From assembly GCA_027717645.1 (NCBI GenBank), contig JALLOG010000023.1:1-33998 (forward strand): DNA of 33,998 nucleotides. The letters run 5' to 3'. This document shows, one piece after another, positions 15,968 to 23,900 of the stretch. How positions within the stretch are numbered: the first letter of the stretch is position 1; the number at the start of each line of letters is the position of its first letter. The position numbers were made by a program, and so were the translations under genes. The notes under the pieces are model-generated. The model worked only from the letters and a program-made list of their open reading frames with translations. It made no database searches and was not told the origin of the DNA. The DNA comes from Desulfobacterota bacterium AH_259_B03_O07 (GTDB lineage: Bacteria; Desulfobacterota_D; UBA1144; Nemesobacterales; CSP1-2).

Positions 15968-16120
15968 TTGATCAGATTAAAAGAAACCAAAAAGCGTATT
16001 ACAAATATAGTACCAATAAAAGGAATAGTTCTGTTTTTGAGATCCTTTCTTTTTCTTTCTCTACTTGCTCTTCTGTTAGCCGTCCTAGTCTATTACTTTT
16101 TTCGCCCAATATACTTTTAG
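15968..16120 (+). CDS. Possible 50-residue single-pass membrane protein
   Basis: An open frame from a TTG encodes a basic N-terminus (LKETKKR), then one strongly hydrophobic segment of about 20 residues (LRSFLFLSLLALLLAVLVYY), and ends FFRPIYF. The charge pattern (basic inside, one helix) is what a small membrane protein would show. However, there is no SD and no ATG. The frame extends upstream into pgl in another phase, so it may be chance. Presence in related genomes would decide it. Confidence 0.25.
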   Translation: MIRLKETKKRITNIVPIKGIVLFLRSFLFLSLLALLLAVLVYYFFRPIYF

Positions 16121-16277
16121 ATCAAAATTTGTATCCCATTCCAACTCCTTCGGGCTCCGGACAGGCTTGCCACGAAATTTATTACTGACCTCTTAATTCT
16201 ATGAGTACATCATGACTCCCCTCGACCAAGCGCAGGACAGGCTTGCTCGTGACCTCCTGTTAATGTTATTTGGGTAG

Positions 16278-16324
16278 GCAACGAGTCTTGCTCGTTGCAA
16301 ATCATCTCACGAGCAAGACTGGTG
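16278..16324 (+). repeat. Double-hairpin repeat, copy 1
   Basis: GCAACGAG (16278-16285) and CTCGTTGC (16291-16298) enclose the loop TCTTG. A second hairpin, CACGAG..CTGGTG (16308-16324, one mismatch), encloses CAAGA, the complement of the first loop. The sequence after it, GTGCTAACC, resembles that after copy 2 (17831-17880). GGACAGGCTTGC also occurs twice just upstream, in the stretch 16150-16245. No gene is visible in the 235-base gap 16121-16355. Confidence 0.65.
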
Positions 16325-16355
16325 TGCTAACCGTTCGGTTTAAAATACAAAAGAA

Positions 16356-17685
16356 TTATACCACCAACCATATATAACGAACCATAAAAAGCACAGCAAA
16401 AAGATAAATCAACCAGTGCACCCTTTTCCCATCCCCTGTTACAAGCTTTAAAAGCGTATAAGAGATGACCCCCATCGATATTCCTTCAGTGATACTGAAT
16501 GCAAGTGGCATCATAATGAGTGTTAAAAATGCCGGGATTGATTCAGTATAGTCGTCCCAATCGACATTGACTATGTTTTTAAACATCATGCTGCCGACAA
16601 TAATCAATGCAGGAGCAATTACGGGATATAGAGTTATATGATCGTTAAGTTTATATCCTGCGCCAATCATATGTATTAGGGGGGTAAAAAATAGCGCGAG
16701 CACCATCAATAATGCTGTAACCATGTTGGCTAGACCGGTTCGCCCGCCAGTTGAAATCCCCGAAGCACTCTCAATATAAGCAGTTATGGTACTGGTCCCA
16801 AGCAATGCCCCAACACTTGTAGAAATAGCATCAGTAAGTAGTGCCTGCCTCGCTTTTGGCAACTTCCCGTCAACCATCAAACCCGATTGTTGCCCTACGC
16901 CTATTAAAGTCCCTACAGTATCAAACAAATCTAGAAAAAGGAAAATAAAAATTACTGTGATCAGGTTTGGGTATATAAACACATTCGGTATTTGGAGTTT
17001 AAACAGAGTAGGAGAAATTGAGGGTGGAGCTGAAACAATGCCGTTAAATTCCACAAGACCGAAAATAAGCCCACCTACAGTAGTTCCAATAATTCCGAAT
17101 AAAATCGCTCCTCTAATATTGAGTGCAAAGAGCATAGCCATTAACGCCAATCCGAAAAGGGCCAGCAAAGTGGGAGGAGATTTGAGACTACCTAGCGTAA
17201 CATATGTGACTGGGTGACTCACCACCACACCCCCCCCATTCCAATCCAACCAATGCAATTAATAGGCCTATTCCTACAGGAATTCCATTTTTTAGACTAT
17301 CAGGAAGTACGTTCATCAATGTCTCTCGTAATCCAACAGAAGATAGCAAAATAAATACTATTCCGGCTATTAATACTGCTCCAAGGGCAATCTGCCACGA
17401 ATAGCCCATTGTTAAAACCACAATATATGAAAAATAAAAATTATGTCCCATAGCGGGCGCAAGTGCGATAGGGTAATTAGCCAGGAAAGCCATCAGGACC
17501 ATAGCAAAAGCGCTAGCCAAGCATGTTGCTACCATAACAGCCCCGGGATCCATTCCGGCAGCTCCAAGAACAGCAGGTTGAACGAAGATGATGTACGAAA
17601 GAGTCATAAACGTAGTTATGCCCGCGACCGTCTCGACTCTAACATTTGTCCCCGACTCTTTTAAATGGAATAGTCTTTCAATCAT
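16356..17685 (-). pseudogene. NCS2/AzgA-type purine permease broken by a one-base shift
   Basis: Two minus-strand frames together encode one multi-pass purine (adenine/hypoxanthine/guanine) permease. The N-terminal part, 17685 down to about 17230, has VETVAGITTFMTLSYIIFVQP and ALAPAMGHNFYFSYIV, the substrate-site region of AzgA-like carriers. The C-terminal part, to 16356, continues with HPVTYVTLGSLKSPP, FLDLFDTVGTLIGVG and GTSTITAYIESASGIS. The join falls in a run of eight G (C8 at 17230-17237 on the plus strand). With seven G the frame reads LEWGGVVVSHPVTY and the protein is intact at about 440 residues. This is a recent mutation, a phase-variable tract or a sequencing error. TTGACA and AATAAT, 18 bases apart on the minus strand (17742-17771), form a plausible promoter. 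Confidence 0.85.
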
Positions 17686-17741
17686 CTGGCAAATTGGAAT
17701 TGCGTTAAAATATTCTCTATCAGGAAATCCTTAATTTTGCC

Positions 17742-17771
17742 ATTATTACACGAAGGTTGATTCTCTGTCAA
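17742..17771 (-). promoter_or_regulatory. Candidate promoter of the purine permease
   Basis: On the minus strand TTGACA (17766-17771) is followed after 18 bases by AATAAT (17742-17747), five of six matches to the -10 consensus. It lies about 57 bases before the ATG at 17685. I see no purine riboswitch in the leader. Confidence 0.45.
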
Positions 17772-17830
17772 TGCGTATTCCTCCACTTTTTGGTCATTGC
17801 AAGCGAAGCAGTACCCACCCAAAAGGTTAG

Positions 17831-17880
17831 GTCGCGAGTCTTGCTCGCGACTATTTGATTACACACCAGCAAGACTGGTG
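17831..17880 (+). repeat. Double-hairpin repeat, copy 2
   Basis: GTCGCGAG (17831-17838) and CTCGCGAC (17844-17851) pair around TCTTG. CACCAG (17864-17869) and CTGGTG (17875-17880) pair around CAAGA. Relative to copy 1 the first stem differs at several positions in both arms together, so base pairing is kept while the loop is unchanged. Together the copies flank the permease in the same orientation. Confidence 0.7.
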
Positions 17881-17920
17881 CGCTACCCGGTTCAATTAGG
17901 TCTTTACCATTTGGAGGAGA

Positions 17921-17953
17921 ATCCCCCTTTCAGAAATGGGGATTTAGGGGGAT
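17921..17953. repeat. CCCCC/GGGGG palindromic intergenic repeat
   Basis: ATCCCCC (17921-17927) pairs with GGGGGAT (17947-17953), with AAATGGGGATTTA between. This type of repeat is common in intergenic DNA of many bacteria. No gene is visible between 17686 and 18006 apart from these repeats. Confidence 0.6.
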
Positions 17954-18006
17954 GGTCTAAACCTGGCTTTACTAATAAATACATTAAGCTAATAGGAGTA
18001 TGCTCA

Positions 18007-18588
18007 CTAATCACCAATTCCCAATGGAAGGTCACAACCTGGTGGGTCAACACATGGCTCAAAGTCCCTCTGGTTGCTGTGGTCTGCATTCATACCATAT
18101 CGATGACCAAGTTCGTGTGGCCAGAAAGAGAAATTCTCGCATTGACCTATACTTCTTCTTGAAATTGCTATTATATCAGCTCCAAAAAAGTATGCCCCTG
18201 CACATTGATTTCGATCCACTGCATCACACCTAAATGTAAAAGGAACCACAAACACCAAGAGATCAGAGAGGGGAGTAATTGTGTCCCCATTTTGGATGAT
18301 AAAATCCTGAAAGCCACTTTCCGCCCCGAGGGCAAACTGGCAGTCTAAAAAATCAGCGGCCATCTCATCGAGATTATCAAGAATATTTTCTTCATTACCA
18401 CCTACATCATTTCTTATTGAGACTTGCATTTCATATAGGGGCGATCTTAAACTGTATACCTGCGCCTTAGCATCCTCCAGAGTAATCTTAGAACCTAGAG
18501 ATCCAGATTCGGGAATATTATTATCTAGATCACAGCCTGTGCTGCTCAAAATACTTAATACTAAAGTAAGTATCAATGCGCATTTCAA
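18007..18588 (-). CDS. Putative secreted zinc-metalloprotease-like lipoprotein
   Basis: A 193-residue protein of unknown exact family. Residues 1-18 are a hydrophobic signal ending SSTG before C19, which resembles a lipobox (serine at -3 is atypical). Near the C-terminus, WPHELGHRYGMNADH (from residue 156) contains HExxH (158-162), then G165, D169 and H170. This is close to the metzincin zinc site but with one extra residue before the third ligand. Several cysteines (83, 121, 129, 150, 179, 185) suggest disulfides outside the cytoplasm. The start is TTG at 18588; AAAGGAGGT (complement at 18598-18606) fits it, whereas the nearby ATG is out of frame. A TATAAT lies at 18650-18655 on the same strand. 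It is isolated between repeats, so no partner is indicated. Confidence 0.7.
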   Translation of the reverse strand: MKCALILTLVLSILSSTGCDLDNNIPESGSLGSKITLEDAKAQVYSLRSPLYEMQVSIRNDVGGNEENILDNLDEMAADFLDCQFALGAESGFQDFIIQNGDTITPLSDLLVFVVPFTFRCDAVDRNQCAGAYFFGADIIAISRRSIGQCENFSFWPHELGHRYGMNADHSNQRDFEPCVDPPGCDLPLGIGD

Positions 18589-18709
18589 TTTTATTAACCT
18601 CCTTTGTTAATGAACACTAGTTTACCCGTATTATTTAGTACTAACCATTATTATAACAGATTGTTCCTGCAAAAATACGAAGAAAATTTCAAAAAAAAGG
18701 TTTAAAGGT

Positions 18710-18877
18710 TTGGTTGACTATGCAAATGATTTGCCTAACAGGTTGCATCAATCGATGCCTGGAAATCATTTTATGTTTTTAGGGAAATTGGGTGCAAAAA
18801 AAATCGCGCACTATGTTGAGTATTACGATAAGGAGTTTAAATCTATTAAAAATGACATTCAATCTTTTTTAGGTTGA
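18710..18877 (+). CDS. Possible 55-residue ORF or gene remnant
   Basis: A short frame from a TTG (AAAGG about nine bases upstream) encodes a protein-like sequence starting LVDYANDLPNRLHQ and ending YDKEFKSIKNDIQSFLG. Composition looks coding and helical near the C-terminus. The frame is open back to 18614 without another good start, so it may be the 3' end of a deleted gene. I do not recognise the family. Confidence 0.3.
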   Translation: MVDYANDLPNRLHQSMPGNHFMFLGKLGAKKIAHYVEYYDKEFKSIKNDIQSFLG

Positions 18878-18935
18878 ATAAGTGTGTTGGTGACATTCAA
18901 AGATTTGTTTTATCCCCGCCTTTAATTAGCGAATT

Positions 18936-19083
18936 CCCTGTAGCTTGCTACAGGGTTTCCTCTCGCCTGTCATTCACTCCGTTCAGTATAAACTCCGCGA
19001 AGCAATCTGACACAAAGTGTCATTCCGAATCTAGTGAGGAATCTAATAGAGTTTGCTTCGTCGCTTTGCTCCTCGCAATTGTA
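18936..19083 (-). repeat. REP-like intergenic repeats
   Basis: CCCTGTAGC and GCTACAGGG (18936-18955), with flanks AATT and TTTCCTCT, are the reverse complement of 240-272. After it come GACACAAAGTGTCATTCCGA and TTGCTTCGTCGCTTTGCTCC, members of the common GTCATT / CGAAGCAA intergenic repeat type. A coding frame crossing this stretch is an artefact of the repeats. Confidence 0.6.
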
Positions 19084-19122
19084 GATCTTAGATATTTCAG
19101 GGACGGTCTTTTCGATTTTAAT

Positions 19123-19284
19123 TGGGCATTCAAAAAATTGCCAAAATCAATTCCGGAAGCGTTAAAAAAAGATTTAGGGTTGGGGTAGAATTAAAGATTT
19201 TTAGCTGTAGGAATTGATTTAATAAATCCTAATTTTTTGTCAGCCCTTGATTTTTGTTTCTTTGTATCAAGACAAAGAAAAAAA
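19123..19284 (-). repeat. Dispersed repeat module 1, copy B (inverted)
   Basis: A diverged reverse-complement copy of 1-185. It keeps GGGCATTC, TTGGGGTAGAATT, CAGCCCTTGATTTTTG and the end hairpin TTTCTTTGT..ACAAAGAAA around ATCAAG (about 19257-19280). It is the most diverged of the four copies. Confidence 0.6.
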
Positions 19285-19325
19285 ATAAAAGTTCAATTTA
19301 GTTTGAATAAATATTGCTAAATTTT

Positions 19326-19407
19326 GTCCTCGAAATATTTAACATTAACAGCAATGACAGCTGAGACTCTCAGTTTATATTTTGATACCCTGCAGCTTGC
19401 TGCAGGG
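19326..19407 (+). repeat. Module 2 copy B and covarying hairpin
   Basis: Module 2 (GTCCTCGAAATATTTAACAT..) lies at 19326-19360 in plus orientation although module 1 beside it is inverted. CCCTGCAGC (19388-19396) and GCTGCAGGG (19399-19407) form a hairpin that differs from 249-268 by a paired change (T-A to C-G). CGTCCTGAG..CGTCGAAAGG at about 19465-19480 is another common dispersed motif. Confidence 0.6.
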
Positions 19408-19535
19408 AGTTTCATTCTTCCCGCTAGAAGAGGTAAGAGTTCCTCCTTTTTTAAGAGCCCGTCCTGAGTTCGTCGAAAGGAGATTTTACTTTTATCTTTC
19501 TTGTATAACGGAAGTAATGAGAGGTTGAATATTTT

Positions 19536-20303
19536 TTATTCTAAAATCACAGGTTCTTTACTCAGTATTTCCTTTGCCTCCTCATAGGATTTAATGGTAC
19601 CGATGTCTAGTCTCTTACCATCTACTTTTACGGCATAAACAGGCTCCCTGTCCACTAAATACGCTATAAAATTTCCAGGCGCATCAATAATATCATTTCT
19701 TTCCATGTATTCATTGACGTGGGTAAGCGCAGAAGGTTGTAACAAATATATCGGCGGACATGCCCAATTTGATCTTACATTTTCGGGCTTCTCATGAAAT
19801 TTCAGCACCTTATTATCTGGTCCAAGCTCAAGAATGCCCTTTTTCTTTTTCCTTGAATGATCAGTTTCGGTAAGTGCCAACACAATATTCTTTTTAGATT
19901 CTATAAATTCTTGAATTATCGGCTCAAGCAAAAAACGATAGATGTTATCCCCTGCAGTAACAATCGTCGGGCGTATTCTTTTCAGTAAATTAATGACAAA
20001 GGCCAAATCTTTGATAGCTCCGAGACGGTTTTCGTTTTTAGTAGCCCCATCATTGTGAAGATATAGTTTAATTCTATTATCACTAGCGATTTTGTTCCAT
20101 CTTTTTTCCCACTCACGAAAATAAGAATAAAAAATTTCATTTGTCACAATATGTAAAGAATCCAACCTGGGAATTTCCACTAATTGATCCATTAAATAGT
20201 CAAGCATAGGTCTGCCACCAACTTCCAGCAAGGGCTTAGGATAGTTTTTTGTAATTGGATACATTCGAGTGGCAAAGCCTGCACACAGCAATATAGCTAT
20301 CAT
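19536..20303 (-). CDS. Sugar-phosphate nucleotidyltransferase
   Basis: A 255-residue cytoplasmic enzyme of the NTP_transferase family, which joins a nucleotide to a sugar-1-phosphate with release of pyrophosphate. The N-terminal nucleotide loop is LLCAGFATRMYPIT with the downstream lysine in YPKPLLEVGGRPMLDY. TAGDN (metal-binding Asp) follows, then FHEKP and the late KRLDIGTIKSYEEA segment. Its ATG overlaps the stop of the kinase upstream by four bases (20300-20303), so the two are translationally coupled and very probably act in succession on one sugar. If the kinase makes galacturonate-1-phosphate, this enzyme would make a nucleotide-uronate such as UDP-galacturonate. The specific nucleotide and sugar are inferred, not seen. 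Confidence 0.85.
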   Translation of the reverse strand: MIAILLCAGFATRMYPITKNYPKPLLEVGGRPMLDYLMDQLVEIPRLDSLHIVTNEIFYSYFREWEKRWNKIASDNRIKLYLHNDGATKNENRLGAIKDLAFVINLLKRIRPTIVTAGDNIYRFLLEPIIQEFIESKKNIVLALTETDHSRKKKKGILELGPDNKVLKFHEKPENVRSNWACPPIYLLQPSALTHVNEYMERNDIIDAPGNFIAYLVDREPVYAVKVDGKRLDIGTIKSYEEAKEILSKEPVILE

Positions 20304-21505
20304 AGAAACCTGATTCCATCTTCTGAATTTACGTTATAAATAGACGCAAGTCCTTTTGCTTCAGTAAAGGAGTTTAAATATTTATCCATAATTTGCTGTG
20401 CATCGTCATCACTAAAATCGGGATTCACAAAACCAATGACACAACCCCCATATCCACCTCCACTAAAACGACTGCCATGAACACCTTCTGTTTTACTGAA
20501 AATTTCTTGCAAGGAATTAAGTGGTGGACTCCCACTCTCGTAATTCTCTATTGAGCTCTTACATGATTCATTAATCAAATCACCAAAATTTGCCCAATCT
20601 CCCTCCTGCCAATATCTAATACCTTCGTTTACACATTTAACCTCTGAAAAAAAATGGTCGGCTCTCCTCCTCAGATTCTCAGGTAATGCGTTACGATAAG
20701 AATGATATTGGTCCTCGGGTATGTCTGAAAGAATGTTTACCGAATCAATTCCTGCCATCTCACCTAAAAGTTTTGATGCTTTGCTACACTCTTCAACACG
20801 AGTATTGAAACGACTTGAGGTTAGATCCCTCGTAAATCCAGAATGAGCTACAATTATTCTAAATTCGCCAGCATCAATTGGTTTTTTAAAAGAATCTATT
20901 TCTGCTGTAATAGTATTAATATAGAGTAAATGATCTTTCCTTCCATTAATTATTGTGGCTTGATCAAGGATGCCGTTTTGGAGTCCAAGGTAGTGATTTT
21001 CGAGCCTACGGTCCAATCGGATAAATTCATCTGCTGAAAAATCTAGGTCATTTATCTTTCCGAGGGCAAAGAGATAAGCCAATCCGACTGAAGCCGATGA
21101 ACTCAGACCGGCTGATGGTAGGCTTCCATTAACTACCCCTATAAAGCCATAACTAAGATGTTTTACACTCCCCAAAACCTTAGCAGCCCCCTTAGCGTAC
21201 CTGCCCCAATCTCTCATATCTGCGGGACCAATCTTGTTCAGATCAAACTCAACAACAGCTGGGAAATTCAAACTATATAACCGAACCTTAGGTACACTTA
21301 GTGCTTCGAATGCTAGTATCGTATATGCATCGATAGTCATACCCAACACAGGTCCACCTTGATGATCGACATGAGCACCTAATGGACATACTCGATACGG
21401 GGAGACAATAAAATTAATATCCCCTTCAGTTGTGCTTTCACTCTGCTTTAAAAAACGTACAGCTTCTTCTTGTAGCGTTGGAAGAGGTTTAAATTTTACG
21501 AGCAT
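20300..21505 (-). CDS. GHMP kinase, galacturonokinase-like
   Basis: A 401-residue sugar-1-kinase related to galactokinase. The sugar-binding motif reads SPYRVCPLGAHVDHQGG, the form seen in plant galacturonokinase, instead of the GRVNLIGEHTDYNGG of galactokinase. The ATP loop is LPSAGLSSSASVGLAYLFAL, and the C-terminal GHMP motif is RFSGGGYGGCVIGFV. It would phosphorylate a uronic acid or related hexose at C1. I chose the ATG at 21505: upstream in-frame GTG (21544) and ATG (21523) codons fall in or beyond an 18-base sequence that is repeated ahead of the ABC gene at 23811-23828, so they look non-coding. That repeat also gives the G-rich stretch before the start. It overlaps the nucleotidyltransferase by ATGA. 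Confidence 0.85.
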   Translation of the reverse strand: MLVKFKPLPTLQEEAVRFLKQSESTTEGDINFIVSPYRVCPLGAHVDHQGGPVLGMTIDAYTILAFEALSVPKVRLYSLNFPAVVEFDLNKIGPADMRDWGRYAKGAAKVLGSVKHLSYGFIGVVNGSLPSAGLSSSASVGLAYLFALGKINDLDFSADEFIRLDRRLENHYLGLQNGILDQATIINGRKDHLLYINTITAEIDSFKKPIDAGEFRIIVAHSGFTRDLTSSRFNTRVEECSKASKLLGEMAGIDSVNILSDIPEDQYHSYRNALPENLRRRADHFFSEVKCVNEGIRYWQEGDWANFGDLINESCKSSIENYESGSPPLNSLQEIFSKTEGVHGSRFSGGGYGGCVIGFVNPDFSDDDAQQIMDKYLNSFTEAKGLASIYNVNSEDGIRFL

Positions 21506-21511
21506 TAATTC

Positions 21512-21529
21512 TTTACCCCCCATCCTGAC
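21512..21529 (-). repeat. 18-base motif shared with 23811-23828
   Basis: TTTACCCCCCATCCTGAC (plus-strand reading) is identical at 21512-21529 and 23811-23828. Both lie upstream of minus-strand genes, 6 and 45 bases from the chosen starts. It could be a regulatory element, a G-rich RNA structure, or the end of a small dispersed repeat. Confidence 0.6.
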
Positions 21530-21683
21530 CCCTTCGTCAGGCACAGGAAAGGCTTTCCCCTAATATTAGGGAAGTGAAAATCCTATATCTCCTTTAATAG
21601 AACGGGATTAAAGGTAGAGTTGAATTATACCGCCGATCCAAAACATTTACACCCTATTAAGAGAAGACCATTTGGGTCATAAC

Positions 21684-23765
21684 CTAATCCGTGGAAGCGG
21701 AAAATCGTTGGATCTGGTTTTGAAGTTGATAAAGATTATAATAAATGCCTTCCTTCTCTAATAACTCATTGTGTGTACCAACCTCATAAATTTCACCTTT
21801 ATGAATGACGATTATCTTATCCGCTCCTCTGACATTCGCCAGCCTGTGCGCAATAACTAAAGTAGTACGATTCTTTGATTCTTTTTTAATTTCATCTCGT
21901 ACCTTTGTTTCCATCTGAGCATCTATATGAGATGTGGCTTCATCAAGTATTAAAAAATTAACATCTTTATTAAAAGCTTGACCGATTGACACGAGCTGTT
22001 TCTCTCCGGAAGAAATAAAACTTCCATCACTTTCTACAAGATCATCAATCCCCGTAGCCCTTGCAAATTCATCTCCGTTTCCCGAATGACCATCGGCCAT
22101 ATTCTTCCCAAAGAGAAATAGATCCTGGAAAACGGTAGATATATTAGCCCTTAAAAACTCTGGACTATCCTCTCTTATATCTACACCATCAAAAAGGATT
22201 TGTCCTTTCTGAACGTCATAAAATCTAAGAATCAGATTAACTATAGTAGTCTTTCCTGATCCTGTAAGACCAACCAGTGCAACAGTCTCCCCAGTGTCTA
22301 CCTTGAAAGAAACGTCCTTCAAAACCCATTCACCTTCATTATATGCGAACCAGACATTCCTAAACTCAAGCATCCCATATACTTTTTCTTGCTTCCTTCC
22401 TTTATCTCTTTCCTCAGGCTCAATGTTTGATAGATCATAAAGATTTTCTGATGCAGCTATAGCAGATTGAAATATGTTGTACCTTTCAGCCAATTCGAGG
22501 ATTGGCCTAAAAAGCATCCTAACGTAGTAAAGATAGGCGATAAGTGCACCAAGAGTGAGGTCTAGCCTCATAACACTGAGACCCCCGTACCAGAGTATTA
22601 GAGCTACAGCAAACACACCAACAAATTCGATAATGGGTCTGAATGTAGCAAATGCCCAAAGCTGATCCATATTTGCCTTATAATTTTCCCTATTTACATC
22701 ATTAAATCTTTCAAAGTTTTTTCCCTCTCTTCCATACAGTTTAATTAGCACAATTCCCCTGACACTTTCTTGAACAAATGCATTTAGCTGAGCCACTGTC
22801 TTTCTAACGTTTCGATAAACAGTCTTTAGCCTCATTCTAAAAAGCGCAGCTACAATTCCGACAATAATGGTAAGAGCGAGAATAAAGATCGTGAGATTCC
22901 TATTCATATAAAACATCAAAACAAGTACACCAGAAATTACTAAAACATCTTTAAGAAACTGAACTAGAACTGAGGTATACATTTCGTTTATGGCATTTAC
23001 ATCATTCGTAACGCGAGTCGATAGCCTGCCTACGGGGTTTTTATCAAAGAAGGTCTGTGGAAGAGATAGAATATGGGAGAATACACCTACCCTGATGCGA
23101 TGCATTATCTTTTGTCCCGAGTAATTAAGAAAGTAGGTGTATAACGTACTGAAAAAGAAAACGCCAAAAAGACTTAGCAAAAGGAGTAGTGCGAGCCGTG
23201 TTACGCCCTTAATTTCTTCACTCCTCAAAATACGGAGCTCAGAATCGCTCAATGCGTGAAGTGATGAATAGCTCGCAACCAATAATTTACCAAGCGGTTT
23301 AATCACATCGGGATGAGTGTTGACTATTTCGTCTATTTTGCTCATCCTTTGCGTATCAACCCTCGATGGATCTACTACTAAGTATCTTTCTTCCGAGACC
23401 ATCCCAAGCCTCTCAAGGTTATGCTTTTCTTCTGAACTCACAGCAGAGAGATCGATTAAGTACTTGTCTTTATTTAATTCAATTATTGAAGATGGGTATT
23501 TTTCTTTAAGCTGCTTTTCAAATCTCCTATCCTTTTCCTCATCCGAGAACGTTGCTTCCCTCCAAGACGGGAAAATGTAACTATCGACTGCGATCTTTGT
23601 TACATAAGGAACAAGAAGTTCAAGCCCGGCGGCGATGATCATAAATACCAATGAGAAAGCAAAAAATCGCCTATACGGCTGTGCAAAGTAAAATAGCCAC
23701 TTTACGACCTTTATGTCGTATGTTGCTTTTCCTCTCTTTTCCTCTTCCTGCTTCATTAATGCCAA
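21684..23765 (-). CDS. ABC exporter half-transporter with large periplasmic insert (MdlB/MsbA-like)
   Basis: A 693-residue fusion of a six-helix membrane domain and an ATPase domain. Between the first and second membrane helices (residues about 66-187) lies a charged segment of some 120 residues, far longer than the usual first extracellular loop. In the ATPase domain, Walker A is GLTGSGKTT, Walker B LILDEATS with the catalytic glutamate intact, and the switch histidine is in VIAHRL. The signature motif is degenerate: ISSGEKQ in place of LSGGQ. The partner gene at 23901 has the opposite pattern, as expected of an asymmetric heterodimer. The start is TTG at 23765, with GGAGAAAT just upstream, rather than the ATG three codons in. 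The substrate is unknown. Confidence 0.88.
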   Translation of the reverse strand: MALMKQEEEKRGKATYDIKVVKWLFYFAQPYRRFFAFSLVFMIIAAGLELLVPYVTKIAVDSYIFPSWREATFSDEEKDRRFEKQLKEKYPSSIIELNKDKYLIDLSAVSSEEKHNLERLGMVSEERYLVVDPSRVDTQRMSKIDEIVNTHPDVIKPLGKLLVASYSSLHALSDSELRILRSEEIKGVTRLALLLLLSLFGVFFFSTLYTYFLNYSGQKIMHRIRVGVFSHILSLPQTFFDKNPVGRLSTRVTNDVNAINEMYTSVLVQFLKDVLVISGVLVLMFYMNRNLTIFILALTIIVGIVAALFRMRLKTVYRNVRKTVAQLNAFVQESVRGIVLIKLYGREGKNFERFNDVNRENYKANMDQLWAFATFRPIIEFVGVFAVALILWYGGLSVMRLDLTLGALIAYLYYVRMLFRPILELAERYNIFQSAIAASENLYDLSNIEPEERDKGRKQEKVYGMLEFRNVWFAYNEGEWVLKDVSFKVDTGETVALVGLTGSGKTTIVNLILRFYDVQKGQILFDGVDIREDSPEFLRANISTVFQDLFLFGKNMADGHSGNGDEFARATGIDDLVESDGSFISSGEKQLVSIGQAFNKDVNFLILDEATSHIDAQMETKVRDEIKKESKNRTTLVIAHRLANVRGADKIIVIHKGEIYEVGTHNELLEKEGIYYNLYQLQNQIQRFSASTD

Positions 23766-23810
23766 GGTTATTTCTCCAGTCAGTTAAATTGAACCTTCTT
23801 CCCCCTTCTT

Positions 23811-23828
23811 TTTACCCCCCATCCTGAC
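23811..23828 (-). repeat. 18-base motif shared with 21512-21529
   Basis: The second identical copy of TTTACCCCCCATCCTGAC, in the 135-base gap between the two ABC genes. It is followed by a CCCCCC..GGGGG imperfect palindrome near 23830-23848. Confidence 0.6.
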
Positions 23829-23900
23829 ATCCCCCCTAAGGTGGGGGCTCAGTAATCTACAATTCTATTCTCCGTCATAGGGGTAAACGATATTAAACTT

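Noticed and set aside
16786-17217. 143-residue frame antisense to the permease
   Set aside because: Opposite-strand shadow of conserved permease coding sequence; no ribosome site and no family resemblance.
17686-17800. Purine riboswitch before the permease
   Set aside because: I looked for the conserved three-way junction elements in the minus-strand leader and found none.
18874-19188. 104-residue plus-strand frame
   Set aside because: It runs straight through the CCCTGTAGC hairpin and the GTCATT/CGAAGC repeats, and its protein is a translation of those repeats.
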